From Candidatus Bipolaricaulota bacterium (lineage in GTDB: Bacteria; Bipolaricaulota; Bipolaricaulia; Bipolaricaulales; Bipolaricaulaceae), in contig JALVLL010000076.1 of assembly GCA_027027485.1 (NCBI GenBank), positions 1-5,168 of the forward strand: a DNA stretch of 5,168 nucleotides, in the 5' to 3' direction. Shown one piece after another: positions 1-5,168 of this stretch. How positions within the stretch are numbered: position 1 is the first letter of the stretch; every line of letters starts with the position of its first letter. The notes below the pieces were generated by a model, which did not search any database, was not told the DNA's origin, and saw nothing but the letters and a program-made list of their open reading frames with translations. Made by a program: the position numbers and the translations under genes.

Positions 1-22
1 GACCTATCCATTGGAGCTTCAT
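1..22 (-). CDS. Start of a gene leaving the window, possibly MBL-fold metal-dependent hydrolase (partial)
   Basis: Only the first seven codons are inside the window, reading MKLQWIG on the minus strand from the ATG at 22-20. The start is credible because an almost perfect Shine-Dalgarno sequence lies four bases upstream, and because it follows the ddl stop by 45 bases on the same strand. Many UlaG/UPF0173-like metallo-beta-lactamase-fold hydrolases begin with a closely similar beta strand, of the form MKI-x-W-[LI]-G-H-[SA]. The name is therefore a guess from a very short stretch; the His and the HxHxDH zinc motif would lie outside the window. That a gene starts here is fairly sure; its function is not. 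Confidence 0.6.
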
Positions 23-26
23 GGAC

Positions 27-35
27 ATCACCTCC
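27..35 (-). promoter_or_regulatory. Strong Shine-Dalgarno site of the gene starting at 22
   Basis: On the minus strand this reads GGAGGTGAT, nine contiguous bases complementary to the 3' end of bacterial 16S rRNA. Four bases (GTCC) separate it from the ATG. It is the clearest ribosome binding site in the window. It contrasts with the amidase, ABC, ddl and feoA starts, which have little or none. It fixes the start of the edge gene and implies a normal leadered mRNA there, or read-through from ddl. Confidence 0.85.
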
Positions 36-67
36 GTTCATTTAGTTTTTTAACGCAAATGCCGGGA

Positions 68-1027
68 TCAAGGCAATCTAGATATCGCACGCAAAAGGAG
101 CCTCTCCACGAGCTCCCCGTATGTGATCCCCGCGGCGGCCGCCATGCGTGGGAGGGTGGACATCTCCGTCATCCCGGGCAGGGTGTTCACCTCGAGCACG
201 AAGGGGATCCCTTCCGAAGAGAGGCGGATATCCACGCGGGCGAGGTCCCGGCAGCCCAAGGCGAGAAACGCCCCTTTCCCCGCCCCCTCCACGGCCTCCC
301 GCTCCTCCCGGGAAAGCCGCGCCGGACAGATGAACTCGCACTCCCCCGGGGTGTATTTGGCCTCCCAGTCGAAGAGCCTCCCCTCCCCCTTGGGGACGAG
401 CTCGAGCGGCGGGAGGGCCTCCAGTCCCTTCTCTCCCTCGAGGACCCCCACGGTGATCTCCCTTCCCGGGATGAACTCCTCCACCAAGACGTCCCCGAAT
501 CCCCCGGCGACTTCCCGCACCGCCTCCTCGAGCTCGTCCACGGACTTGGCGAAGTGCAGTGCCACGCTCGATCCCTCGCCTCGCGGCTTGACGATCCACG
601 GGGGATCTATCGAGTCCTTGACCAGGGAGATGCCCTCGTCGATCTTCTCCCTTTCTATCAGGGCGTATCTAGGGGTGGGGATGCCGCGGGCCTCGAAGGC
701 CCTCTTGGCCTCGTATTTGTCCATGGCCAGGGCCGAGGCCAGGGGGCCGGAGCCCACGTAGGGCTTCCCCAAAAGGTCCAAAAGCAACTGCACCGTCCCG
801 TCCTCGCCCGCGCCCCCGTGGATGATGTCGAAGACCACGTCGAAGGAGGAGAGGAGCTGGGGAAGACCGTCGTAGCCAGATATCTCGAGGAGCTCCGCGT
901 TCCAACCCCGCTCCAGGAGGGCCCTGTGGACGCCCCTGCCGGAGCGAAGGGAGACCTCCCGCTCGGGGGAGTCGCCCCCGCAGAGGACCGCGATCCTGAG
1001 CCGCTTCGGATCCCTTCCCCATTTCAT
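68..1027 (-). CDS. ddl: D-alanine--D-alanine ligase
   Basis: This cytoplasmic ATP-grasp enzyme joins two D-alanines, with ATP hydrolysis, to make the dipeptide end of the peptidoglycan stem. At 319 residues it has the usual family length. The N-terminal substrate domain carries GGDSPEREVSL (17-27) and HGGAGEDG (70-77). The central ATP-grasp part has YVGSG (90-94), DK (103-104), VKP (146-148), EGSS (151-154) and EEFIPGREITVGV (183-195). The C-terminal part has AKYTPG (223-228), ARVDIR (263-268) and LEVNTLPGMTEMS (278-290), giving Mg2+ ligands D266, E279 and N281. The Tyr in AKY matches the tyrosine typical of D-Ala-D-Ala ligases; VanA-type D-lactate ligases have His nearby. The ATG lies nine bases after the ABC gene stop and has no Shine-Dalgarno sequence (TCCCCGCCG precedes it), so coupling to the upstream gene is likely. 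No better start exists before the RIAVL strand. Confidence 0.97.
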   Translation of the reverse strand: MKWGRDPKRLRIAVLCGGDSPEREVSLRSGRGVHRALLERGWNAELLEISGYDGLPQLLSSFDVVFDIIHGGAGEDGTVQLLLDLLGKPYVGSGPLASALAMDKYEAKRAFEARGIPTPRYALIEREKIDEGISLVKDSIDPPWIVKPRGEGSSVALHFAKSVDELEEAVREVAGGFGDVLVEEFIPGREITVGVLEGEKGLEALPPLELVPKGEGRLFDWEAKYTPGECEFICPARLSREEREAVEGAGKGAFLALGCRDLARVDIRLSSEGIPFVLEVNTLPGMTEMSTLPRMAAAAGITYGELVERLLLRAISRLP

Positions 1028-1036
1028 CGGCGGGGA

Positions 1037-1801
1037 TCAGGAAAAGGCCCTGAGGACGCTCTCCCGATAGGCGGAGACGAAGTCGGCGACGAAGCGGCTC
1101 ACTGGCCGCTCCCTTATCTCCCGGGGCGTGCCCACCTGTTCGAACCTGCCTTCACGCATCACGGCGACCCTATCGGCGAGGAGGAAGGCCTCGGCGAGAT
1201 CGTGGGTGACGTAGACCGTGGTGGTCCCGAGCTCCCGGTGCAGCTTCAGGATCTCGCGCCGGGCCTCGGCCCTGGCCGGGGGATCCAGGTGCGAGAGGGG
1301 CTCGTCCAGGAGGAGGACCCTGGGCGGGAGCACCAGGGCCTTCCCCAGGGCCACCCGCTGCTTCTGGCCCTCGGAGAGCTCCGCGGGGCGACGCGGGAAG
1401 ATCTCGCTGGGGATCCCCAGACGTCTCACCACCCGCCTCACCCGGCGGGCGATCTCCCGCGTGGCCTTCGTATGGAGTTTCAGGGGGAAGGAGAGGTTGG
1501 ACCAGCTTTGCTTCTTGTAGACGACGAGATGCGGGAAGAGGGCGTAGTCCCGTCCCTGGAAGACCATGCGCACCCGCCGCTCGCGCGGGGAGAGATCGTT
1601 CACCACCTCCCCGTCGAAGAGGATCTCGCCCCGGTCGGGCCTTATCAGCCCGGCGATGAGCCGGAGGAGGGTGGTCTTCCCGCACGCCGTGGGCCCCACC
1701 ACGACGAAGAGCTCCCCATCATCGATGGTGGCGGAAAGGTCGCGTATGGCCACGGTCCTCCCGAACCTCTTGGTGAGCCGCCGGAGCTCTATGGTCGGCA
1801 T
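1037..1801 (-). CDS. ABC transporter ATP-binding protein, single-domain MalK/PotA type
   Basis: This is the ATPase subunit of an importer-type ABC transporter, acting at the inner face of the membrane. In order: Walker A GPTACGKTT (36-44), Q-loop FQ (81-82), signature LSEGQKQRV (142-150), Walker B RVLLLDEP (161-168), D-loop SHLD (170-173) and H-loop VTHD with H200. The motif run YALFPH and the ending VGTPREIRERPVSRFVADF match the MalK/UgpC/PotA group. Two features are odd. It stops at 254 residues, whereas that group is usually near 350 with a C-terminal TOBE/regulatory domain, absent here. The stretch after the Q-loop (83-105) is about seven residues longer than the usual FQ-D/N-YALFPHMTVYENIAFPL pattern. 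The signature has Glu in place of the first Gly-pair residue (LSEGQ). No permease or binding protein is in view, so the substrate cannot be named. It starts 53 bases after the amidase and sits nine bases before ddl. Confidence 0.95.
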   Translation of the reverse strand: MPTIELRRLTKRFGRTVAIRDLSATIDDGELFVVVGPTACGKTTLLRLIAGLIRPDRGEILFDGEVVNDLSPRERRVRMVFQGRDYALFPHLVVYKKQSWSNLSFPLKLHTKATREIARRVRRVVRRLGIPSEIFPRRPAELSEGQKQRVALGKALVLPPRVLLLDEPLSHLDPPARAEARREILKLHRELGTTTVYVTHDLAEAFLLADRVAVMREGRFEQVGTPREIRERPVSRFVADFVSAYRESVLRAFS

Positions 1802-1809
1802 CCCGGGTT

Positions 1810-1838
1810 ATCTTAGGCCGTATACCGCCGGAGAACAA
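1810..1838 (-). promoter_or_regulatory. Candidate promoter directly before the ABC ATPase gene
   Basis: On the minus strand TTGTTC (1838-1833) and TAAGAT (1815-1810) are separated by 17 bases. They match three and four of six positions of the sigma-70 consensus. Only eight bases (AACCCGGG) lie between the -10 box and the ATG, so transcription would start at or next to the start codon and give a leaderless mRNA. The absence of a Shine-Dalgarno sequence fits this. The gap also contains the most AT-rich stretch between the two genes. The matches are modest and the block could instead be read from the amidase promoter. Confidence 0.45.
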
Positions 1839-1854
1839 AATCGTGATGCGAAGG

Positions 1855-2481
1855 CTAAAGACCCCCCGGGAAGCCCAGGAACTCCAGGATCCCCTCGAGG
1901 ATCGCCCGGGCGAGGCGTTCCCGGTAGGAAGGGGTGAGGAGGAGGGAACGCTCCTTCGGATTGCTGAGGTACCCCACCTCCACCAACACAGCGGGGAGGT
2001 CCGTGTGGCGAAGGTAAAGCTTTTGGGTTCTGACCCCGCGGTTACGCGCCTTAGTTTCCGCGACCAGTGCCCCGAGGACCGCCTCCGCCAGCCGCCAGCT
2101 CGGATCCGAAGGCGGCCGCGTATCGTCCACATAGACTTCGATCCCCCTCACCCGGGGATCGGAGACGTAGTTGGCATGGACCGAGATGTAGAGCACGGCC
2201 CCCACCCTCTCGGCGAACCTCACCCTCTCCTTCAAGTCCACGTATCGGTCGGTGGAGCGGGTGAGGACCACCTGGATAGGCGAGGCCCGGGAAAGCTCGA
2301 AGATCCGCAGGGCGATATCGAGGACGATGTCCTTCTCCTCGACCCCGGCCACCACGGCCCCGGGGTCGTGTCCCCCGTGTCCCGCATCCACCACCACGGT
2401 GATGGGCGAATCCAAGGATGGGGCCAGGGCGGGGGCCGAGAGGAGGAACAACAACGCCAACGCTGCCCAGCGCCTTCTCAT
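1855..2481 (-). CDS. Secreted N-acetylmuramoyl-L-alanine amidase (Amidase_3, AmiC/CwlD type)
   Basis: This zinc enzyme cleaves the amide bond between N-acetylmuramic acid and L-alanine in peptidoglycan, outside the cytoplasmic membrane. Residues 1-20 form a signal peptide: MRRRW, a Leu/Ala-rich core, then SAPALA. A proline follows the most obvious cleavage site, so the exact cut is uncertain. The catalytic domain fills the rest. VVVDAGHGGHDPGA (29-42) supplies zinc ligand H35, VEEKD supplies E49, ISVHAN (99-104) supplies H102, and LVEVGYLSN (166-174) supplies the catalytic E168. TRSTDRYVDLKERVRFA and RGIEVYV are also typical. At 208 residues it is a bare catalytic domain, with no SH3b, LysM or AMIN wall-binding domain. 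It is the first gene of the minus-strand block and diverges from feoA. No Shine-Dalgarno sequence precedes the ATG (GGACGGG adjoins it). A role in cell separation, wall turnover or sporulation cannot be distinguished. Confidence 0.95.
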   Translation of the reverse strand: MRRRWAALALLFLLSAPALAPSLDSPITVVVDAGHGGHDPGAVVAGVEEKDIVLDIALRIFELSRASPIQVVLTRSTDRYVDLKERVRFAERVGAVLYISVHANYVSDPRVRGIEVYVDDTRPPSDPSWRLAEAVLGALVAETKARNRGVRTQKLYLRHTDLPAVLVEVGYLSNPKERSLLLTPSYRERLARAILEGILEFLGFPGGL

Positions 2482-2520
2482 CCCGTCCGTTTGTATGAAG
2501 TCAAGGAGGCGAATTCCATT

Positions 2521-2542
2521 CCGCGGTTCACGTGTCGCGGTT
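2521..2542. repeat. Short direct and inverted repeats upstream of the feo promoter, possible operator
   Basis: The heptamer CGCGGTT occurs at 2522-2528 and again at 2536-2542, with start points 14 bases apart. The same stretch holds an inverted repeat CCGCG/CGCGG (2521-2525 and 2536-2540) around a CACGTG palindrome (2529-2534). It lies about 27 bases upstream of the feo -35 box, within the divergent region. It does not resemble the Fur or DtxR/IdeR consensus boxes. In GC-rich DNA such short repeats may arise by chance, so a regulator site is only a possibility. Confidence 0.25.
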
Positions 2543-2568
2543 TCCGTTGGGAGGGATTGGGGTGTCCC

Positions 2569-2596
2569 TTGACCTTCCCGGGGCGGGGGCTAGAAT
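2569..2596 (+). promoter_or_regulatory. feoAB promoter, near-leaderless
   Basis: TTGACC (2569-2574) and TAGAAT (2591-2596), separated by 16 bases, each match five of six positions of the sigma-70 consensus. This is the strongest promoter match seen. The -10 box ends 12 bases before the feoA ATG, so transcription should start around 2602-2605 and leave a leader of only about four to seven bases. The purine run AAAAGGAAA just before the ATG is too close to act as a normal ribosome binding site. Leaderless or near-leaderless initiation is therefore likely. Confidence 0.7.
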
Positions 2597-2608
2597 CCGA
2601 AAAGGAAA

Positions 2609-2854
2609 ATGTTTCTCAATTCTTTCGCCGACCTCGGTTCCCTCCCGCCCGGCTCCAAGGGCGTGGTGGTGAGGATAAACGGGGGAAGGGGCTTGGTGGC
2701 CCGCCTCTCCCGCATGGGGATCGTTCCGGGGGCGGAGGTGAAGGTCGTCTCCAAGGCCCCCGTGGGCGGGCCCATCCTCGTCGAAGTCAACGGGGCCCAG
2801 GTGGCCTTGGGGAGGGGGGTGGCCCGGAAGGTGGTGGTGAGGCCCCATGCTTAG
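2609..2854 (+). CDS. feoA: Ferrous iron transport protein A
   Basis: This small cytoplasmic SH3-like protein works with FeoB in ferrous iron uptake, probably by docking on it; its exact action is not settled for the family. The 81 residues are one FeoA domain of normal size. LGSLPPGSKGVVVRI (9-23) forms the first strands. RLSRMGIVPGAEVKVVSKAPVGGPILVEVNGAQVALGRGVARKVVV follows the family pattern of an L-x-x-[ML]-G-[IL]-x-x-G turn, a G-P hairpin and an 'x-AL-x-x-x-x-A' strand. The ATG is set by the promoter 12 bases upstream and by the lack of an earlier in-frame start that would fit the fold. Its last codons overlap the feoB start by eight bases, so the two are co-transcribed and probably translationally coupled. 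Confidence 0.95.
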   Translation: MFLNSFADLGSLPPGSKGVVVRINGGRGLVARLSRMGIVPGAEVKVVSKAPVGGPILVEVNGAQVALGRGVARKVVVRPHA

Positions 2855-4739
2855 GGTGGCCCTGGTGGGGCAACCCAACTCCGGTAAATCCACCCTGTTC
2901 AATTCAATCGTCGGATACCGCGCGGTGTCCAGCAACTTCCCCGGCACCACGGTGGAGATCCTGAAGGGAAGGGCCCTGGTGGGGGGAAGACCCGCCGAGG
3001 TGGTGGACCTCCCGGGGATCTACTCCCTGCGGGCTGAGGACCCCGCCGAGAGGCTGACGCGGGATTACCTCCTTTCGGGCGAGGTGGATGTGATCGTTAA
3101 CGTGGTGGACGCCTCGCTTTTGGCCCGCTCCCTGGAGCTCACCCTGGAGCTTGTGGAGCTCGGGATCCCCATGGTGCTCTGCCTCAACATGATGGACGAG
3201 GCCCGGAGGAAGGGGATCGAGATCGATATGGAAAGGCTCTCCGAGATCCTCGGGATCCCGGTGGTAGGCACGGTGGCCGTGCGGGGTTTAGGCCTGAACG
3301 AGCTCCTTTCCGCGATCGGTAAGGCAAAGATCCCGAAGCCGATGGGGTTTTCAGCGGACGTGGAGCGGGTCCTCGGGGAGCTTGAGGAAAGGATCGGCCC
3401 ACACCCCCGGGCGCGGTACATCGCGGAGCTCCTTTTGGTCGGGGAGCCGCTCCCGCCGGGGGTCGAGATTCAGGAGCCGGATCCCGGCCTGGAGGAGCTG
3501 AGGCGAAAGCTTGTAGAAGACCGCGGGGAGGATCCCGCCCTGGTCTTCTCCTCCGAGCGCCATGCCCTGGCCCTGCGGCTTTTCGAGCAGGTAGCTAGGG
3601 TGAGACACGCCAAGCCCTCCTTCAGGGACCGTCTGGACGCGGTCCTCATGCACAGGCTCTTCGGGTATCCCGTGATGTTGGGCGTCCTCTTCCTCCTCTT
3701 CTATCTGGTCTTCGAGGTCGGGGGCATGCTGGAGGGGTATCTACTTCCCCCGCTCGAAGCTCTCACGGAGGCGGTGGAGGGGGCGATCCCCGGGCCCTTC
3801 GGAAAGGTCTTGGGAGGGGCGCTGCAGGGGTTTTGGGCGGGGATCGGGATCGTGCTCCCGTATCTTCTGCCCTTCCTTTTCTTCCTTGCCTTCCTCGAGG
3901 ACGTGGGGTACCTGCCGCGGATAGGCTTCCTCCTGGACGGGCTCATGCACCGGATCGGGCTCCACGGCAAGAGCGTGATCCCCTTCCTTTTGGGGTACGG
4001 GTGTTCGGTCCCGGCGGTCTTGGCCACCCGGATCCTGGAGGACGAGAGGGATAGGCTCATCACCGCGGCTCTGGCGGTGATGGTCCCCTGTGCCGCCCGC
4101 ACGGTGGTGATCTTCGGACTGGTGGGGCGGTATGTGGGCCCTCTGATCGCCTTCTCCCTTTACCTCCTCAACGTGGTGGTCGTGGCCGCGGCCGGGGCCC
4201 TCCTCAGAAAGCTCCTCCCCGGGGTGGGGCCCGGGCTCATCATGGAGATCCCCCCCTATAGGATCCCCACCATGCGCACGATCCTCCTCAAGGTGTGGCT
4301 CAGGCTGCGGGGGTTCGTCACCGTAGCCTGGCCCACCCTCATCGTGGCCAGCGCCTTCTTCTCCCTGATCGATGTCCTGGGGTGGACACGTTTCCTGAAC
4401 ACCCTCCTTCTTCCGGTGACCTGGCCCTTGGGGCTTCCCGAGGCGGTGGGGGTTCCGTTAGTTTTCGGGATCCTGAGGAAGGAGCTCTCCCTGATCATGC
4501 TGGGCCAGGCCCTGGGGACGGTGGACTTCGGGGCGGTGCTCACGGGGATCCAGATGGTGGTCTTCACGGTGTTCGTGATCTTCTACGTCCCGTGTATCGC
4601 CACGGTGGCGGCGCTCTGGAAGGACTTCGGGGCGCGGCGGACGCTCCTCGTGAGCTTGGGGACAGTCGGCGTGGCCATGGCGATAGGGCTTCTAGTGCGC
4701 CTCTTCGCCCTCCTTTGGACGGCCGTGGCCGGCGCCTGA
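2847..4739 (+). CDS. feoB: Ferrous iron transport protein B, GTPase-linked membrane permease
   Basis: This is the membrane permease that brings Fe2+ into the cytoplasm. The N-terminal G domain has G1 GQPNSGKS (8-15), G2 PGTT (32-35), G3 DLPG (54-57) and G4 NMMD (114-117, usually NKxD), with G5 around TVAV (142-145) weaker than the common SA form. Residues 165-260 are a helical linker resembling the GDI domain. The membrane part has about eight to nine hydrophobic segments, near 272-291, 331-352, 375-396, 403-428, 432-452, 488-510, 533-552, 564-588 and 599-625. Gate motif 1 is GYGCSVPAVLATR (383-395, Cys386). The second gate is VPCAARTVVIFG (413-424), with TVV where enterobacterial proteins have LPV. 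LRKELSLIML and YVPCIATVAALWKDFG are typical of the C-terminal half. At 630 residues it is shorter than E. coli FeoB (about 770). The ATG overlaps the feoA end by eight bases; GGTGGTGAGG (2833-2842) inside feoA may serve as its ribosome binding site. No feoC follows. Confidence 0.97.
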   Translation: MLRVALVGQPNSGKSTLFNSIVGYRAVSSNFPGTTVEILKGRALVGGRPAEVVDLPGIYSLRAEDPAERLTRDYLLSGEVDVIVNVVDASLLARSLELTLELVELGIPMVLCLNMMDEARRKGIEIDMERLSEILGIPVVGTVAVRGLGLNELLSAIGKAKIPKPMGFSADVERVLGELEERIGPHPRARYIAELLLVGEPLPPGVEIQEPDPGLEELRRKLVEDRGEDPALVFSSERHALALRLFEQVARVRHAKPSFRDRLDAVLMHRLFGYPVMLGVLFLLFYLVFEVGGMLEGYLLPPLEALTEAVEGAIPGPFGKVLGGALQGFWAGIGIVLPYLLPFLFFLAFLEDVGYLPRIGFLLDGLMHRIGLHGKSVIPFLLGYGCSVPAVLATRILEDERDRLITAALAVMVPCAARTVVIFGLVGRYVGPLIAFSLYLLNVVVVAAAGALLRKLLPGVGPGLIMEIPPYRIPTMRTILLKVWLRLRGFVTVAWPTLIVASAFFSLIDVLGWTRFLNTLLLPVTWPLGLPEAVGVPLVFGILRKELSLIMLGQALGTVDFGAVLTGIQMVVFTVFVIFYVPCIATVAALWKDFGARRTLLVSLGTVGVAMAIGLLVRLFALLWTAVAGA

Positions 4740-4807
4740 AGGTCTCTTTGAATTCCCCCACACCGTGGCGCCTCCAGGGAAAGCGGATAATAGCTGAGAA
4801 AGGCTCT

Positions 4808-5168
4808 TCATCGCTCCCTTTCCGCCATCCGCACGATGTCCTCCGAAGTGACGACACACAGGTTACCCGCGGCGTAGGCCACCAGGGCCTCATAAGCCCG
4901 CCAGATGGCCTCTCGCTCCTCGGGGGAGCGTGGGGTGGAGGGATCGGGGGCATCGAGGTCGTAAGGCGGCTCCCGGGGGATCCGGCGCCTTATGTCCCGG
5001 TAGAAGATGGAGAGCCACGGGGTGGCGCCCTTGCGGTAGAAGTTGTTCTCGTGGATGAGGACGGTGATGAAGGGAGGGCGGGGGTAACTCCAGCGGGAAA
5101 GCTCCTCCTTGAGATGCTTTAGGGGATCGTAGAACTCCCGCAAGGGGCCGGTGATCATGTTCCACCAG
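4808..5168 (-). CDS. C-terminal part of an unrecognised protein, perhaps polysaccharide-deacetylase-like (partial)
   Basis: The frame is open to the right edge and ends at the TGA at 4810-4808. An ATG at 5158-5156 would give 116 residues. Codons before it (TGG TGG AAC) stay open, and MITGPLREFYDP does not look like an N-terminus, so I think the gene starts beyond the window. Visible features are a beta-strand-like PPFITVLIHENNFYRKG with a conserved-looking His, an aromatic run TPWLSIFYRD, and a Pro/Asp-rich link DLDAPDPSTPRSPEE. A helix ERE-AIWRAYEALVAYAA and the end VVTSEDIVRMAERER follow. The hydrophobic strand plus His followed by a terminal 'VVTSEDIV' recalls the last strands of NodB-like polysaccharide deacetylases. 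That is a resemblance from memory, not a firm match. It converges on feoB with a 68-base gap. It is a likely real gene of uncertain function. Confidence 0.75.
   Translation of the reverse strand, partial: WWNMITGPLREFYDPLKHLKEELSRWSYPRPPFITVLIHENNFYRKGATPWLSIFYRDIRRRIPREPPYDLDAPDPSTPRSPEEREAIWRAYEALVAYAAGNLCVVTSEDIVRMAERER

Noticed and set aside
40..67. AT-rich stretch between ddl and the edge gene as a promoter
   Set aside because: TTGATC is available as a -35 box, but no box resembling TATAAT lies 16-18 bases downstream, and there is no GC-rich stem to make the T-run a terminator.
11..1816. A 601-codon open frame on the plus strand, antisense to ddl and the ABC ATPase gene
   Set aside because: It lies opposite two clearly recognised genes, spans their junction, starts with TTG, and encodes a Pro/Gly/Arg/His-rich sequence with no family features. 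Stop codons are rare in such frames at this GC content.
2490..2495. TACAAA on the minus strand eight bases before the amidase ATG, as a leaderless-type -10 box
   Set aside because: It matches only four of six consensus positions, lacks the final T, and no good -35 box stands 16-18 bases upstream. It is placed like the ABC gene box but is too weak to call.
2495..2572. Small plus-strand ORF of about 25 codons in the divergent region, with a perfect AAGGAGG at 2503-2509
   Set aside because: The AAGGAGG lies inside this ORF, after its ATG, and no ATG, GTG or TTG follows at a suitable distance. The ORF ends at the feo -35 box and shows no conserved-looking sequence.
1843..2964. A 373-codon plus-strand open frame antisense to the amidase and running into feoA and feoB in another frame
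   Set aside because: It overlaps three well-supported genes, crosses the divergent promoter region, and has a low-complexity Gly/Arg/Pro composition typical of a shadow frame.
4721..4807. Possible terminator after feoB: two copies of the palindrome GGCGCC (4731-4736 and 4767-4772), GGCCGTGGCC, and GAGAAAGGCTC
   Set aside because: The pairings are six base pairs or fewer with no extension, and no T-run follows on either strand, so no intrinsic terminator is supported.
4295..5122. A 275-codon plus-strand open frame over the end of feoB and the antisense of the last gene
   Set aside because: Its first half is feoB read in another frame and its second half is opposite the partial minus-strand gene; no start signal or recognisable domain is present.

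Overview
The window looks like bacterial chromosome with high GC (roughly two thirds by eye), dense coding and short intergenic gaps. Peptidoglycan genes (D-Ala-D-Ala ligase and a secreted N-acetylmuramoyl-L-alanine amidase) place it in Bacteria. Frequent AGG arginine codons, Arg/Glu-rich proteins, compact genes and FeoAB ferrous-iron uptake would fit a thermophilic or anaerobic lineage. Several starts lack a Shine-Dalgarno sequence and have a -10-like box just upstream, as in Deinococcus-Thermus and some other deep lineages. I cannot name the phylum; a Bipolaricaulota-like or Thermus-like bacterium is only a guess.

Layout. A minus-strand block covers positions 1-2481. In transcription order it holds a secreted amidase, a single-domain ABC ATPase of the MalK/PotA type, D-alanine-D-alanine ligase, and the first seven codons of a further gene that leaves the window at position 1. 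That last gene has a near-perfect Shine-Dalgarno sequence, and its start MKLQWIG resembles MBL-fold hydrolases. Gaps within the block are 53, 9 and 45 bases, so read-through is plausible. A likely second promoter lies directly before the ABC gene.

A 127-base divergent region (2482-2608) separates this block from a plus-strand feoA-feoB pair, which overlap by 8 bases. The feo pair has the best promoter in the window, TTGACC-16-TAGAAT. It sits so close to the feoA ATG that the mRNA should have almost no leader. The 68 bases after feoB (4740-4807) contain no convincing terminator. They lead into the C-terminal part of a convergent minus-strand gene that runs off the right edge and may be a polysaccharide-deacetylase-like protein.

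How the genes work together. FeoA and FeoB form a ferrous-iron importer. Ddl and the amidase act at opposite ends of peptidoglycan metabolism, precursor synthesis and wall cleavage. The ABC ATPase has no permease or binding protein in view, so its substrate is unknown. I found no RNA gene, CRISPR array, insertion sequence or clear novel system. The most notable points are the leaderless-type promoters, the seven-residue expansion after the Q-loop of the ABC ATPase, the variant second gate motif of FeoB, and a marked excess of GATC and GGATCC.
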